A stretch of 64,000 nt of DNA from Gammaproteobacteria bacterium (GTDB lineage: Bacteria > Pseudomonadota > Gammaproteobacteria > Pseudomonadales > Pseudohongiellaceae). The stretch spans positions 32,001 through 96,000 of the forward strand of contig PASF01000002.1 of the NCBI GenBank assembly GCA_002711845.1, written 5' to 3'. Every line of letters starts with the position of its first letter. Position 1 is the stretch's first letter. The notes beneath the pieces were generated by a model. The model saw only the letters and a program-made list of their open reading frames with translations, made no database searches and was not told the origin of the DNA. Position numbers and translations under genes: made by a program. Shown one piece after another: positions 56,641 through 64,000 of the stretch.

Positions 56641-56779
56641 GCTGGCGCAGCTCTGCGGACAAAGTGTCAGGGGACAAATCGGTGTTGTTTGGCCAGCGGA
56701 CTCCTTTTGCTGCCTATGTATTGCACGGATGTAAATGTGCCTGACGAGTTATAGTTGAAATCTGGAGTAGTTGCTTAAA

Positions 56780-57355
56780 ATGAAAATCACTGCCACCGAG
56801 ATCCCTGATGTTTTGCTGCTCGAGCCGACTGTGCACGGCGACCATCGTGGCTTTTTTATGGAGACCTTTCGCCAGTCGCTGTTTGATGAGCACGTGCCTG
56901 GCATCCGGTTCGTGCAGGACAATCACAGCAAATCGGCACAGGGTATTCTGCGTGGCCTGCATTACCAGTTAAAACAGCCGCAGGGCAAACTGGTGCGGGT
57001 GGTGGCGGGCGAGATCTATGATGTGGCGGTGGACATGCGGCAGCACTCACCCACCTTCGGGCAAAGTGTCGGTGCCCTGCTGTCGGCAGACAATCACCAT
57101 CAGCTTTGGGTGCCGCCTGGTTTTGCGCACGGCTTTTATGTCACCAGCGACAGTGCCGAAATGGTCTACAAATGTTCCGACTATTATGCGCCGGACGACG
57201 AATACAGCCTGTTATGGAACGACCCAGCGTTGAATATCGACTGGCCGCTGGTGGCCGGTGTGGCCGAACCCGTGCTGTCTGACAAGGACCGTCATGGTCT
57301 GCTGTTGCGTGACGCGCCAGTTTTCAACGCGACTGAACAGGGGCCTTCAGCATGA
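56780..57355 (+). CDS. rmlC: dTDP-4-dehydrorhamnose 3,5-epimerase
   Basis: RmlC epimerises dTDP-4-keto-6-deoxyglucose at C3 and C5. It is a cupin-fold dimer. The signature includes PTVHGDHRGFFMETF, FVQDNHSKSAQGILRGLHYQ (catalytic histidine), GEIYDVAVDMR and the aromatic PPGFAHGFYVTSD loop. YKCSDYYAPDDEYSLLWND follows. ATG 56780 gives 191 residues; TTG 56771 with GGAG close by is an alternative. A gap of 139 bases separates it from rmlA, and rmlD overlaps it by four bases. Confidence 0.95.
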   Translation: MKITATEIPDVLLLEPTVHGDHRGFFMETFRQSLFDEHVPGIRFVQDNHSKSAQGILRGLHYQLKQPQGKLVRVVAGEIYDVAVDMRQHSPTFGQSVGALLSADNHHQLWVPPGFAHGFYVTSDSAEMVYKCSDYYAPDDEYSLLWNDPALNIDWPLVAGVAEPVLSDKDRHGLLLRDAPVFNATEQGPSA

Positions 57356-58224
57356 GCCAAAAAATTGTATTGCTGGGGGCCAATGGCCAGCTCGGTCTGA
57401 CCCTGACGCGGCACTTCAAAACCCTGGATCACGATCTGATCGCGCTGGACCGTGCTGCCCTAGATATCAGCGACGAAACCGCACTGCGCAAAAAACTGGG
57501 CGAACTGGCGCCGGATATCATCATCAACGCCGCCGCGTACACCGCGGTAGACCAGGCGGAGACCGACGATCTGGACGCCCGTGCGGCCAACGCCGCCGGC
57601 CCCAAACATCTGGCAAGATGGGTCAAGGAAAACAATCGCTGGCTGCTGCACATCTCCACCGACTTTGTGTTCAGTGGGCGCAGCCACCGACCCTACACGC
57701 CGGACGACCAGACCGATCCGCTGAGTATCTATGGCCGCACCAAGCTTGAAGGCGAATTGCATGTCCGTTATCTGGCGCGCGACCACAGTCTGGTCCTGAG
57801 AACGTCCTGGGTGTATTCACCCTATGGGCATAATTTCCTGAAAACCATGTTGCGGCTGATGGCAGAAAAGGAGAGCCTGAACGTGGTGGATGATCAGATC
57901 GGCACCCCGACATCAACGCTGGGCCTGGCCCGTTGCGTCGCTGCCGCGGTGGAAAAACGCCCGACGGGCATTCTGCACTGGACTGATGCCGGCCTTGCCA
58001 GCTGGTATGATTTTGCGGTGGCCATTCAGGATGAAGCCATCACCCAGGGGTTATTGACGCGCGCTATTCCCATCAACCCGATCCCGACCAGCGCTTACCC
58101 GACACCGGCCAGGCGGCCGTCTTTCAGTGTGCTGGACAAGGCCGATACGATCGCCGCGCTGGGTTGCCATCCGCAGCACTGGCGCCGTGAACTGGTGCAT
58201 GTCATGCAGAACCTGAGCCGGTAA
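57352..58224 (+). CDS. rmlD: dTDP-4-dehydrorhamnose reductase
   Basis: RmlD performs the final NAD(P)H reduction to dTDP-L-rhamnose. The Rossmann loop is IVLLGANGQLGLTLTRHF. The body has INAAAYTAVDQAETD, LLHISTDFVFSG, the catalytic YGRTKLEGE (YxxxK) and VLRTSWVYSPYGHNFLKTM. The C-terminal RPSFSVLDK segment is also typical. The length of 290 is normal. It overlaps rmlC by four bases and ends the sugar operon. Confidence 0.95.
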   Translation: MSQKIVLLGANGQLGLTLTRHFKTLDHDLIALDRAALDISDETALRKKLGELAPDIIINAAAYTAVDQAETDDLDARAANAAGPKHLARWVKENNRWLLHISTDFVFSGRSHRPYTPDDQTDPLSIYGRTKLEGELHVRYLARDHSLVLRTSWVYSPYGHNFLKTMLRLMAEKESLNVVDDQIGTPTSTLGLARCVAAAVEKRPTGILHWTDAGLASWYDFAVAIQDEAITQGLLTRAIPINPIPTSAYPTPARRPSFSVLDKADTIAALGCHPQHWRRELVHVMQNLSR

Positions 58225-58261
58225 TTAACAGAAAAATCCGCGCGGCCGACAATAAATTTGT

Positions 58262-58295
58262 GTTGGCACGGGTCCAGTCCTTCGTGCCTGCCAAC
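58262..58295 (+). other. imperfect hairpin after rmlD
   Basis: GTTGGCACG (58262-58270) can pair with CGTGCC...GCCAAC (to 58295) with a small bulge. It lies between rmlD and the next gene, without a T run, so a terminator role is uncertain. Confidence 0.35.
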
Positions 58296-58331
58296 ATAAT
58301 CCGGGCAGTTCCGCCTGGAGGGAGTAACCGT

Positions 58332-58943
58332 ATGACATGCATTGGCCGAGTTGCCTTGATCCTGTTTCTGCTGAGTGCAGCCCCCGCCGCGCTGGCCACC
58401 ACCGTCGCGCAATTGTCGTTCGATGACGTGGTTGCCAATGCCGAATTCGTTTTTGAGGGTCGTGTACTGGCTGTTGAGGCACGCGAAACCGGGCCGCGCA
58501 GCATACATACCTTTGTTGAATTCCAGATCCTGGATGTCATCAAGGGCAGCTACACAGGCGCCACCATCGAACTCAGTTACCTGGGTGGCCGCGTCGGCAA
58601 TCGCCAGCTTGAGGTCAGTGAAATGCAGCTGCCTGAGGCGGGCGAAACCGGTGTCTATTTTGTCGAATCACTGCAGGAGCAGCAGCTACACCCATTGGTG
58701 GGCTGGTCGCAGGGGCACTATCTGATCGTCGAGGACAGCAATGGCCGCGCCCATGTACAAAGCGCCGGTCATCAACCCATCCGGGCAGTCAGCATAGCCC
58801 CGTTTGCGTCGGCCCAGATCCTCAATGAGGAGGGCGTTGCCAGCGGTGTGCAGATTCAGGCTATTGCCGATGAGCGTTCTGCGATGAGCGCGGCCGGCTT
58901 CAAGGCGCTGGTGCGTGAACGTGTGCAGGAGCTGGCACCATGA
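58332..58943 (+). CDS. secreted protein of unknown function, partner of the matrixin
   Basis: No named family is certain. A signal peptide is clear (VALILFLLSAAPAALA, cleavage near residue 20). The mature part of about 180 residues starts TTVAQLSFDDVVANAEFVFEGRVL and contains strand-rich segments such as FVEFQILDVIKGSYTGATIELSYLGG. A GETGVYFVESL stretch follows, which resembles proteins encoded beside bacterial matrixin-type proteases. A strong GGAGGGAG box precedes ATG 58332. The stop overlaps the metalloprotease start by four bases (ATGA), so the two are made together; a chaperone, inhibitor or co-secreted role is possible. Confidence 0.75.
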   Translation: MTCIGRVALILFLLSAAPAALATTVAQLSFDDVVANAEFVFEGRVLAVEARETGPRSIHTFVEFQILDVIKGSYTGATIELSYLGGRVGNRQLEVSEMQLPEAGETGVYFVESLQEQQLHPLVGWSQGHYLIVEDSNGRAHVQSAGHQPIRAVSIAPFASAQILNEEGVASGVQIQAIADERSAMSAAGFKALVRERVQELAP

Positions 58944-60418
58944 CGTGTTATCGCAGCCTGTTGGCCGTCCCTGTTCTGATCATGTCAATGTTCGGCGCCT
59001 CAGCACACGCCTTTGATATCAGCGCCAACGCCAACAAGTGGCCGGGCGCGCAGGCGCTGATCTTTACCGGCGTGCCGGGCACCTCACGCAGCGGCACCCC
59101 CTGGTCGGTGGCCCTGCAGCGCGCCGCCGGGGAATGGACAGAAAAAACCCGCTTCAATTTCGACGTCAGCCCGCTGTACCGCGACCCGTGCGCGGGCACC
59201 GGCCCGGGCAGTCTTCCTGAACTCCTTAACGGCATTGATTTCCGCAACACGGTTTGTGGCAATGCGTTTAATGCTTCGACGCTGGCCGTCACGGTGTTTT
59301 TCACCGAATTCAATATCCTGGGCACCGCCGATATCGTCGAGGCAGACATCATTTTTAATAACAACCTGAACTTTGATGTGTACGACGGCCCGCAGCGGCC
59401 GGGCAGCAACGCCACACGTGAATACGACTTCCAGCGCATCGCCCTGCATGAACTCGGGCACGTGCTGGGTCTTGGTCATGATGACAGCCAGCCGGCGATC
59501 ATGAACTCCACCATCGGCAATTTGTCCCGTCTGCAGGCTGACGACATCAACGGAGCCGATACCCTGTATGCCGGCATCGAAAACTGTGACTACCGGCCGG
59601 CGCGCTTCGGCTGGGTTTTTGGCAGTCTGGAAAGCGGTGACTGTCGGGTTCAGCAGTTACTCAGCGGTGGATCCGACAACAGTTTTGTGGATGTTTATAC
59701 GCTGGACTTGACCGAAGAACTGTTTGTTACGGTTGATCTGATTACCGATGGCCAGCTGGACGGCGTGCTGTTTGTCGGTAATGCCAGCCTGGGTGCGTTG
59801 CGGGTTGACGAGGACAGCGCCGGCAACTGCAACCCGCGTCTGACCGGCACCCTGCCTGCGGGCCGGCACACGATCCTGGTCAATACCTACAGCAGCAATG
59901 TTGCCCCACCCTGCGGGGTTACCAATACCGGCAACTACCGGATGTCCGTGGTGCTGCAAAGTGGCGACCTGCTCACCCTGAGTGGCCAGCAGAGTTTTCA
60001 GGGAGGCACAGCCAATGCCCGCTTTTTTGGGGGTGTGACCCGCAATGGCGGCCAGAGTTATACCAACCGGGTGTCATCAATACAGGCCTTTGATGTGCGC
60101 GGTCGTATCGAGATTGATCCCCAGCACCAGGGTCAGCCCGGGTTTCTGGCCGTTGCCCTGATCACGCCTCAAGGCGAAATTCTGGTGAAGAATACGGCCG
60201 GCGAGCTGGTGGCTTATCAACCTGACGTGCAACTGGTGCCGGTCAGTGAGCGCAAGGTGCTGGATGCCGTGGAGGATCTGGATATACTGACGCAGTTCCG
60301 TGCCGCGGAAGCTGGCATCAGTGAGATCGATGTGGATTTTTATATCGGCTATGGTGTCGACAGCAACCCGGGCGAACTCTATTTCAATGGCCAGCCTATC
60401 AACGTCCTGATCGAGTGA
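58940..60418 (+). CDS. secreted matrixin-like (M10) zinc metalloprotease
   Basis: A signal peptide (about residues 1-24, ending SAHA) leads into a catalytic domain. Its zinc site is HELGHVLGLGHDD (HExxHxxGxxH, about residues 170-180), and the Met-turn is AIMNSTIG. There is no obvious propeptide. A beta-rich domain like the pre-peptidase C-terminal (PPC) fold follows (about 220-345; VDVYTLDLTEELFVTVDL and GRHTILVNTYSS). A further domain of about 140 residues is unrecognised. No RTX glycine-rich repeats are seen. Export by Sec and then type II secretion is plausible. Confidence 0.85.
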   Translation: MTCYRSLLAVPVLIMSMFGASAHAFDISANANKWPGAQALIFTGVPGTSRSGTPWSVALQRAAGEWTEKTRFNFDVSPLYRDPCAGTGPGSLPELLNGIDFRNTVCGNAFNASTLAVTVFFTEFNILGTADIVEADIIFNNNLNFDVYDGPQRPGSNATREYDFQRIALHELGHVLGLGHDDSQPAIMNSTIGNLSRLQADDINGADTLYAGIENCDYRPARFGWVFGSLESGDCRVQQLLSGGSDNSFVDVYTLDLTEELFVTVDLITDGQLDGVLFVGNASLGALRVDEDSAGNCNPRLTGTLPAGRHTILVNTYSSNVAPPCGVTNTGNYRMSVVLQSGDLLTLSGQQSFQGGTANARFFGGVTRNGGQSYTNRVSSIQAFDVRGRIEIDPQHQGQPGFLAVALITPQGEILVKNTAGELVAYQPDVQLVPVSERKVLDAVEDLDILTQFRAAEAGISEIDVDFYIGYGVDSNPGELYFNGQPINVLIE

Positions 60419-60419
60419 C

Positions 60420-60505
60420 AGGCCATTGAAAAACTATCTGCGTTGTCATTGCGTCGTTAAAAGCAGGCTCGCACTGACTGCCTCGAAAACGTTTTTCAAC
60501 AGCCT
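60420..60505. repeat. inverted-repeat element between convergent genes
   Basis: AGGCCATTGAAAAAC (60420-60434) and GTTTTTCAACAGCCT (60491-60505) are 15-bp inverted repeats matching at 13 positions, bounding an 86-base element. It lies between the convergent matrixin and TolC-type genes. A 20-base stretch of it recurs imperfectly near 30205. It looks like a small non-coding intergenic repeat; no coding frame is seen. Confidence 0.6.
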
Positions 60506-60525
60506 GCCGTCTGTCGTTGCTGTCG

Positions 60526-61944
60526 TCAGTCTGCTGCCGGCGCTTGCAGGCTGACACTGATATCAACCAGGTCGTCGGCGGTCAGCGTGCCGGAATCGCG
60601 GCGCAGGTACAGGCCCATCTTGATGTGTTCATAACGGACGGCCTGCAGGTCGCGCTCGGCGACAAATTCGTCGCGCACTGCGTCCAGGACATCCACACTG
60701 GTGACCGTGCCCAGTTCAAATCCGCGCTGTCTGGCCCGGCTGGCGATGCGGCGTGCTTCCAGCAATTTCTCCGCTGCCGCGATCTGCTGTTCGGTTGACT
60801 GTAAGCGCAGATACGCCAGGCGCGTGCGCTCACTGACATCCAGGTTCAACTGCCGCAGTTCGTTGCGGGCGATGCTTTCCTGGCTGCGCGCCTCGCTGAC
60901 CGCGGCGCGGTTGCTGCCGCCGGCAAACAACGGGATGGTGACATCCAGCGCCAGGTAGCCGGTATCAGTGCGGCTGTTGAGCAATTGATTGTCAAAACCC
61001 AGGTTGGACTGCTGCTGTTGTGCAATCAGGCTGACTCTGGGCATATAGGCGCCGCGTCGCTCAGATACCCGACGTTCAGCCGCTTTCACGGCGTACTCGC
61101 GTGCCAGGATCATGTGGTTGTCTTCGCGTGCCCGTGCCACCCACTCACCCACCGAACCCTCAATCCGGGGCAACTGCGCGTCGTCACCCAGGGTGTACAG
61201 ATCGCCGACACCCAGGCCCGACGCCGAACGCAGCGCCTCGCGTGCCAGTGTCACCTCCGTCGCCAGATTCAGGCGCTCAGCCTCCACGGCCGCCAGCCGC
61301 GCCTGAGCATCGTACAGATCGGTAATCTGTACCATCTGCAGGCCGTGCATGCGCTCAATCTGCTGCAGCTGGGTTTGTGTCGCCTCCAGTTCGCTGTCGA
61401 TGGAACGCAACGCATCTTCCGCCTGCAGGACTTCGAAATACATCTCTGCCACTTCGGTCAGCAGTGCCGACAGTTCGGCGAAGTATTGAGCCTCGAATTG
61501 TTCCTCTTCCATGGAGGCCGAGCGCCGGCGGGCGAACGCCTGCCAGTCAAACAGCACCTGGCGCAGCTGCAGGGCGTAGCGCTCGCCCTGATAACGATTA
61601 ACCCGATCCAGCGCTTCCTGACGGTTCTCCGACACATTGGCACTGGCGCTGATCTGCGGTAACAGTTGTCTGCTGGCTGCACGCTTGCGCGCCGTGCCAA
61701 TGCTGCGCCGGGCTTCGGCAATACGAATACGGGGGCTGTATTCCATGGCGGAAACGAAGAAGTCTTCCAGCGTGCGGCCGGCGCCGCTTTGTGTCATCGC
61801 CGCCTCGGCCGCCGCTTCGGCGGCCATCGCGTCATTCTCAGCGGCGTGACCGACCGGTGCCCAGATCAGCACAGCCAGCGCGGCGCTGCCAAGCAAACGG
61901 ATGAGTGACAATGGTGCGCGGGGATGTTGATCAATCTGCGTCAT
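60526..61944 (-). CDS. TolC-family outer membrane protein of a type I secretion system
   Basis: This is an outer-membrane channel with a long periplasmic alpha-barrel. A signal sequence (SAALAVLIWAPVGHAA) is followed by TLEDFFVSAMEYSPRIRIAEARR and heptad-rich helices. Two OEP repeats are visible, the second at DVTIPLFAGGSNRAAVSEARSQ, a classic TolC-family stretch; the C-terminal helix pair ends GTVTSVDVLDAVRDEF. The length of 472 is typical. It follows the HlyD-type gene by four bases, the order of PrtDEF-like and LapBCE-like systems. Confidence 0.9.
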   Translation of the reverse strand: MTQIDQHPRAPLSLIRLLGSAALAVLIWAPVGHAAENDAMAAEAAAEAAMTQSGAGRTLEDFFVSAMEYSPRIRIAEARRSIGTARKRAASRQLLPQISASANVSENRQEALDRVNRYQGERYALQLRQVLFDWQAFARRRSASMEEEQFEAQYFAELSALLTEVAEMYFEVLQAEDALRSIDSELEATQTQLQQIERMHGLQMVQITDLYDAQARLAAVEAERLNLATEVTLAREALRSASGLGVGDLYTLGDDAQLPRIEGSVGEWVARAREDNHMILAREYAVKAAERRVSERRGAYMPRVSLIAQQQQSNLGFDNQLLNSRTDTGYLALDVTIPLFAGGSNRAAVSEARSQESIARNELRQLNLDVSERTRLAYLRLQSTEQQIAAAEKLLEARRIASRARQRGFELGTVTSVDVLDAVRDEFVAERDLQAVRYEHIKMGLYLRRDSGTLTADDLVDISVSLQAPAAD

Positions 61945-61948
61945 AGCG

Positions 61949-63265
61949 TCAATCTTCCCGGAAGCTACGCGCCAGCGCGTTGGTGACGGGTTTCATCAGG
62001 TATTGCAGGAAGGTGCGTGAGCCGGTGGCAATAAATACCTCGACCGGCATGCCCGGCACCAGTGCCAGGCCATCCAGATTGGCACGGCCTTCCGGTGTGA
62101 CTTCCACGCGTGCAGTGTAATAGGACGCACCGGTGTTCTCGTCAGTAAACGCATCGGCCGATACGTTGATGACCACACCCTGTATGCTCGGCACGGAGCT
62201 GTTGAAAGCGGAGAAACGAATATTGGCTTCCTGACCCACGGCCACCCGGTCGATATCAATGGGTGACACACGTGCCTCGACGATCAGTTCGTCAGACTGC
62301 GGTACAATGTCGGCGATTCGATAACCGGGGCCAATCACGCCGCCTTCGGTATGCACCTGCAGGCCATTCACCACGCCGGCCACCGGTGCTTTCACGACAG
62401 TGCGGCTGACAATGTCACGCAGGGCATTGCGGCGCTCGGAGACATCACGCAGGTTGGTCTGTACTTCGCTGAGCCGGTTGGCCACTTCGTTCTGAAACTC
62501 GCGTTCGGCCTGAATGATTTCAAGGCGGGTTTCACCGATCTGCATTTCTGTCGATGAAATATTGGCAGTCAGTTCAGCCGCTTCGCCGCGCAGGGACGAT
62601 GCATTACGCTCCAGTTCGCGCAATCGGTTTTTGTCGGAAAAGCCTTCTTCCAGCAACGCGCGAACATCGTTAAGCTCTTCGCTGAATGACGCTGCCAGCT
62701 CTTCTTTGCTTTCGCGCAGGGCGCGCAGACCCTGTAGTCGTGACTGAAGTTGTTCAATGCGCTGCTGCAGGACATCAACGCCACCTTCCAGCTGACTCTT
62801 GCGAGTACGGAATATCTGCTCCTGTGATGCCATTTCTACCACAGCGTTAGCTTCCAGCGCAGACAGCGCCAGAGGGAATTGCACCTGTTCGAGCCCATCA
62901 CGCTCGGCGATCAGGCGCGCTTCCAGTGCGCTCAGCGCCACAAACTGGGCATTGGCCATTTCCAGCTGAGCCGTCTGTTGCGTGCTGTCCAGCACCAGCA
63001 ACGGCTCACCGGCATCAACGACATCACCGCTGCGCACCAGTATCTGTTGCACAATGCCGCCCTCTAGATGTTGCACTACCTGGCGATTGGAACGCACGAT
63101 CACGGTTCCGGGTGCGTTCGCGGCGCCGTCAATGGGCGCCACGGCGGCCCACACGCCGAAGACACCAAACACCAGGAAAAATATCAGCAGGCCGACGCGC
63201 TTGGGCGACTCCATACTGGTTTCCACGTCCGGGGCTGTCGTGTTCTGTTCGTTGTTATCTGCCAC
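61949..63265 (-). CDS. HlyD-family periplasmic adaptor of a type I secretion system
   Basis: This membrane-fusion protein bridges the ABC exporter and the TolC-type channel. It has one N-terminal helix (VGLLIFFLVFGVFGVWAAVAP), then a lipoyl half-motif (GTVIVRSNRQVVQHLEGG). A long coiled coil spans about residues 100-290, followed by the second lipoyl half (VVKAPVAGVVNGLQVHTEG) and a beta domain ending LVPGMPVEVFIATGSRTF. The length of 438 matches PrtE/LapC-type adaptors. It lies 54 bases after the ABC gene. Confidence 0.93.
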   Translation of the reverse strand: MADNNEQNTTAPDVETSMESPKRVGLLIFFLVFGVFGVWAAVAPIDGAANAPGTVIVRSNRQVVQHLEGGIVQQILVRSGDVVDAGEPLLVLDSTQQTAQLEMANAQFVALSALEARLIAERDGLEQVQFPLALSALEANAVVEMASQEQIFRTRKSQLEGGVDVLQQRIEQLQSRLQGLRALRESKEELAASFSEELNDVRALLEEGFSDKNRLRELERNASSLRGEAAELTANISSTEMQIGETRLEIIQAEREFQNEVANRLSEVQTNLRDVSERRNALRDIVSRTVVKAPVAGVVNGLQVHTEGGVIGPGYRIADIVPQSDELIVEARVSPIDIDRVAVGQEANIRFSAFNSSVPSIQGVVINVSADAFTDENTGASYYTARVEVTPEGRANLDGLALVPGMPVEVFIATGSRTFLQYLMKPVTNALARSFRED

Positions 63266-63319
63266 AATCGGTTTCCGTTAAGTCTGTCAAATAAGTTAAA
63301 GGTGCGACTTTGTTGTCAA

Positions 63320-64000
63320 TCACGCGCGTTTTCCGGTCAGGTTGGCCAGCACTTCATCTGTGGGGCCGAAACTGACGGCCTGGCCGTCTTTCATCACCAG
63401 CAGTTTATCCATGCCGTGCAGCACCATGGTGCGGTGAGTGATGACAATAACCGTGGCACCCTGTTCTTTCACGCGTTGCAATGCTGAAACCAGTTCGCGC
63501 TCGCCAGCATCATCCAGATTCGAGTTGGGTTCATCCAGTACCAGCAGGCGCGGGTTGCCATAGACCGCCCGTGCCAGGCCAATGCGTTGCCGCTGGCCGC
63601 CAGATAGCGCCCCACTGGCACCGCCGATGACGGTGTCGTAACCGTCTGGCAAACGCAAAATCATCTCGTGGACGCCGGCCATTCTGGCAGCGGCGACAAT
63701 CTGCTCGGCATCAGGCTCACCAAAACGGCAGATGTTGTCAGAGATGGAGCCCGTGAACAGCTCGATATCCTGGGGCAGGTATCCCACATAGGGGCCGAGC
63801 TCGCCGCGGTCCCAGGCCGCTATGTCTGCGCCGTCCAGGCGCACTTTGCCGTTCAGCGTCGGCCAGATACCCAGAATGGCGCGCGCCAGTGTGGATTTGC
63901 CGGAGGCGCTGGGCCCGACTATGCCCAGCGCTTCACCGGCCGGTAGCTCCAGTGACACACCCTTGACCACCGCATTGCGTGTGCCCGGCGGTGCCACCAT
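63320..64000 (-). CDS. type I secretion ABC exporter, partial (N-terminus cut)
   Basis: Only the nucleotide-binding domain (226 codons) is inside the window; the membrane domain lies beyond the right edge. Walker A is GIVGPSASGKSTLARAIL, followed by PYVGYLPQDIELFTGSISDNI, the signature GGASGALSGGQRQRIGLARA and Walker B LLVLDEPNSNLDDAGE. The H-loop is VIVITHRTM. These match PrtD/AprD-type exporters that secrete proteins with C-terminal signals. The methionine at the edge is internal, not a start. No substrate gene is visible next to it. Confidence 0.93.
   Translation of the reverse strand: MVAPPGTRNAVVKGVSLELPAGEALGIVGPSASGKSTLARAILGIWPTLNGKVRLDGADIAAWDRGELGPYVGYLPQDIELFTGSISDNICRFGEPDAEQIVAAARMAGVHEMILRLPDGYDTVIGGASGALSGGQRQRIGLARAVYGNPRLLVLDEPNSNLDDAGERELVSALQRVKEQGATVIVITHRTMVLHGMDKLLVMKDGQAVSFGPTDEVLANLTGKRA

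Overview
The window reads as a stretch of a free-living, aerobic, moderately GC-rich gammaproteobacterial chromosome, probably marine. The case rests on gene content and order. Three blocks match the order I recall from Pseudomonas aeruginosa near its replication origin: glyS-glyQ-lpxL-trkH/A-rsmB-fmt-def-dprA-tsaC-hemF-aroE; coxB-coxA-cox11-cox3-DUF2909-SURF1-...-cyoE-sco; and znuBC/znuA-polA-engB-cytochrome c4-dsbA-dgcH. The genus cannot be fixed from sequence alone. I saw no tRNA or rRNA genes, CRISPR arrays, prophage or intact insertion sequences.

Region 1 (1-15871) is housekeeping: glycyl-tRNA synthetase (glyS cut by the left edge), a lipid A acyltransferase, Trk potassium uptake, translation start and N-terminal processing (rsmB, fmt, def), dprA, tsaC, hemF, aroE, a gamma-carbonic anhydrase-like protein and oligopeptidase A. 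Region 2 (15872-30175) is respiratory. An aa3-type oxidase operon with its assembly factors on the plus strand is interrupted by a complete second haem-copper oxidase operon on the minus strand. The second operon has a subunit II with two cytochrome c domains, a subunit I, two subunit III-type proteins and a subunit IV. It sits where ctaA (haem A synthase) would be expected, and ctaA is not in the window. A small unknown membrane protein and a 19-bp palindrome lie upstream of it.

Region 3 (30217-40112) holds zinc import (znuBC and znuA divergent over a clear Zur-type operator), DNA polymerase I whose three proofreading-exonuclease motifs are all degenerate, EngB, cytochrome c4, DsbA and a DgcH-like diguanylate cyclase with an eight-copy hexapeptide repeat. 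Region 4 (40193-50131) is one tightly overlapping type II secretion operon, gspL-M-E-F-D-G-H-I-J-K, without a recognisable gspC.

Region 5 (50208-58224) is surface polysaccharide: a Wzm/Wzt-type ABC exporter, a PIG-L deacetylase, an unknown secreted protein, a glycosyltransferase, a nucleotide-sugar epimerase and rmlA, rmlC and rmlD (no rmlB). Region 6 (58332-64000) has a two-gene secreted matrixin metalloprotease unit, then a convergent type I secretion operon (ABC protein cut by the right edge, HlyD-type adaptor, TolC-type outer membrane protein).

The points most worth following are the proofreading-dead PolA, the inserted second oxidase together with the missing ctaA, the TrkA with an altered first nucleotide-binding loop, the gspC-less secretion operon with a probable lipoprotein secretin, and the matrixin pair.
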